Positions 62,652-64,000 of a stretch of DNA of 64,000 nt are shown here, piece after piece. The translations under genes and the position numbers were made by a program. Within the stretch, counting starts at the first letter, position 1; the number at the start of each line of letters is the position of its first letter. Source of the stretch: Prochlorococcus sp. AG-402-G10 (GTDB lineage: Bacteria > Cyanobacteriota > Cyanobacteriia > PCC-6307 > Cyanobiaceae); contig QCHT01000001.1 in the NCBI GenBank assembly GCA_003279445.1, positions 1-64,000 on the forward strand, written 5' to 3'. The notes below the pieces were generated by a model. That model was not told where the DNA came from. It saw nothing but the letters and a program-made list of their open reading frames with translations, and searched no databases.

Positions 62652-64000
62652 TTCTTAGATCGTTTTGGTCTTTCTTCCAATCATTAGCATGTATCAGAGG
62701 GAAAATACAATCTTCTTTTTCAAGCTCTATTAATTTTGATTGAGGTAATTCTTGTTCATTATCTAATGAATTGATCAAAAGCCAGAATCTTTTTAAATGT
62801 CTATGTATTCTTTCCTTAGCAAGTTCTGTTGTTGTTCCGGCCTTTAGAATAAAACTCCAATCTGAAGATTGTGATAGAAGTAATTCTCTGCCAGCTTGTT
62901 GAAGAACTCTTAACTCTAATTCATTTTTAACGCCATTTTTGCATCTTTCAACCATTGACTTTCCTGCATTACTCCATTCTGGGATAAGCCAGGAATTACT
63001 CTCGTTAAGCCAGTATTTGTGGAAGCCCCCTTGCCCCCAGCTAGATGGACATGGTTCACACAATTGTATTCTAGAGCTTTCTTTTAATACATCATTTAAT
63101 TTGGTGAATTCAATATTCTGTTCTCCAGATTGCTTAAAAAGCTCGGATAAAAATCTAGGTCCCTCAAACCACCAGTGGCCAAAAAGTTCTGCATCAAATG
63201 GTGCAACTAACAGAGGTTCCTGATTAATAGCTTTATAAAGATTATTAAATTGACGTTTTCTTCCTAACAAGTATTCCTTGGCATGCTCTTTCACTTGTAT
63301 TGCTGCTTTTTCAGCTTGGTAAAAACCTTTATCTTTAAGAGGGATGTTTTGACCTGTAACTTTGTTAAGTTTTAAACCTAATGGTCTAGGCTCTTCAATC
63401 CCTATTCTTCTTAAAGCTTCTACTGGAAGATCCCAGCCGAGATCACGATGGAATTCTCTATATTTTGAATCTCCTGGGTAGCCCTGCTTTGAAGACCATA
63501 CAGGCAGAGTTGAATCACTATCCCTCCCAAAAAAAGCAACTCCATTTTTGGTGCAAATTGGAGCATATATACCGTATTTAGGCCTAGGTTTAGAGTGAAG
63601 GACCCCATGCCCATCAAGTATGGAATAGCGAAGACCATTGGCTACCATTAGTTTGTCTAAACCTTCGAAGTATGCACACTCAGGCAGCCAAATTCCTTGA
63701 GGATTAACTCCAAAAAAACGTATATGTTCTTTAACTGCAGTGGATAGTTGAGCAAAAACACATTCAGTGTTTTCTCTTAATAGAGGGAGATATCCATGAG
63801 TTGCAGCGCATGTAAGAATATCAATAACATCAGCCTCCATTAAATTTGAGAATCTCTTAATTAGATTGCCTTCACATGCGTACCAATCAGATAGCTGAAT
63901 GTTTATATTGTCTGACAAGTAATTGGCAGAATCTAATTGATCCTTGTTAACTTCTTTTAGGATATTTAACCTTGTTTTTAACCATTCAGGGAATCTATTT
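62644..64000 (-). CDS. GH57 1,4-alpha-glucan branching enzyme (partial)
   Basis: The frame continues without a stop to the right edge, so the N-terminus is missing. The visible part has the GH57 motif GIWLPECAYFEGLDKLMV, APICTKNGVAFFGRDSDST, SSKQGYPGDSKYREFHRD, and VAPFDAELFGHWWFEGPRFL with the acid/base Asp. The C-terminal part is the DUF1957-type domain. It makes alpha-1,6 branches in glycogen. Confidence 0.9.
   Translation of the reverse strand, partial: NRFPEWLKTRLNILKEVNKDQLDSANYLSDNINIQLSDWYACEGNLIKRFSNLMEADVIDILTCAATHGYLPLLRENTECVFAQLSTAVKEHIRFFGVNPQGIWLPECAYFEGLDKLMVANGLRYSILDGHGVLHSKPRPKYGIYAPICTKNGVAFFGRDSDSTLPVWSSKQGYPGDSKYREFHRDLGWDLPVEALRRIGIEEPRPLGLKLNKVTGQNIPLKDKGFYQAEKAAIQVKEHAKEYLLGRKRQFNNLYKAINQEPLLVAPFDAELFGHWWFEGPRFLSELFKQSGEQNIEFTKLNDVLKESSRIQLCEPCPSSWGQGGFHKYWLNESNSWLIPEWSNAGKSMVERCKNGVKNELELRVLQQAGRELLLSQSSDWSFILKAGTTTELAKERIHRHLKRFWLLINSLDNEQELPQSKLIELEKEDCIFPLIHANDWKKDQNDLRIK

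Noticed and set aside
1-64000. CRISPR arrays, IS elements, prophage genes
   Set aside because: No spaced direct repeats, no transposase, integrase or phage structural proteins were seen.
1-64000. tRNA or rRNA genes
   Set aside because: No cloverleaf-compatible stretches with a TpsiC arm (GGTTCGAATCC-like) were noticed. Reading by eye may miss one, so a tRNA scan would be decisive.

Overview
The window reads as a low-GC marine picocyanobacterium, almost certainly a low-light-adapted Prochlorococcus. The main reasons are three tandem pcb genes (divinyl-chlorophyll a/b antenna proteins), two Hli proteins, petG, chlI, a beta-type lycopene cyclase and many very small proteins, with no phycobilisome genes. 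I cannot name the strain from sequence alone.

Region 1 (1-31 kb) is a patchwork. Recognisable enzymes (peroxiredoxin Q, DUF938 methyltransferase-like protein, ArfB-type hydrolase, glutathione-peroxidase-like protein, two membrane fatty-acid desaturases, phosphoribosyltransferase-like protein, MIF tautomerase, Nramp-like carrier, 2OG-Fe(II) oxygenase, RRM protein, Uup-type ABC-F ATPase, degenerate metallo-beta-lactamase-fold protein, PurT, DUF3386 and DUF2470 proteins) are scattered among some thirty small orphan genes. Many of the orphans are single-helix membrane proteins. At least two genes have decayed: a 7.3-7.9 kb rhomboid protease pseudogene and a 0.9-1.15 kb small membrane-protein gene with three in-frame stops. 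Two small paralogous protein families are dispersed through this part.

Region 2 (31-38 kb) is a photosynthesis and iron-stress cluster: an hli pair behind an HLR1-like site, three pcb genes, three paralogous small antisense membrane proteins, two more small membrane proteins and flavodoxin (isiB). All three pcb genes share a 17-bp element around the predicted -10 box, and each ends in a strong hairpin. The small antisense proteins share a conserved N-terminal motif (DFATQLPHPxDxGxxKPSGG). I do not recognise this family, and its interleaving with pcb makes it the best candidate for something undescribed here.

Region 3 (38-48.5 kb) holds a lumenal pentapeptide-repeat protein, small orphans, a PfkB kinase, a DUF2834 protein, an MFS carrier divergent from a secreted alpha/beta hydrolase, and a peptide-type ABC permease with its lipoprotein binding protein.

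Region 4 (48.5-64 kb) is conserved core. It carries homoserine dehydrogenase, SufE, 5-formyl-THF cyclo-ligase, RuvC, ChlI, an ARC6-type IMS-domain protein, TrmJ-type methyltransferase, a membrane-anchored cytochrome c, petG, rsmD-hisH-trxA-guaB3, gyrA-crtL and a GH57 branching enzyme that runs off the right edge. I saw no rRNA, tRNA, IS element or CRISPR array.
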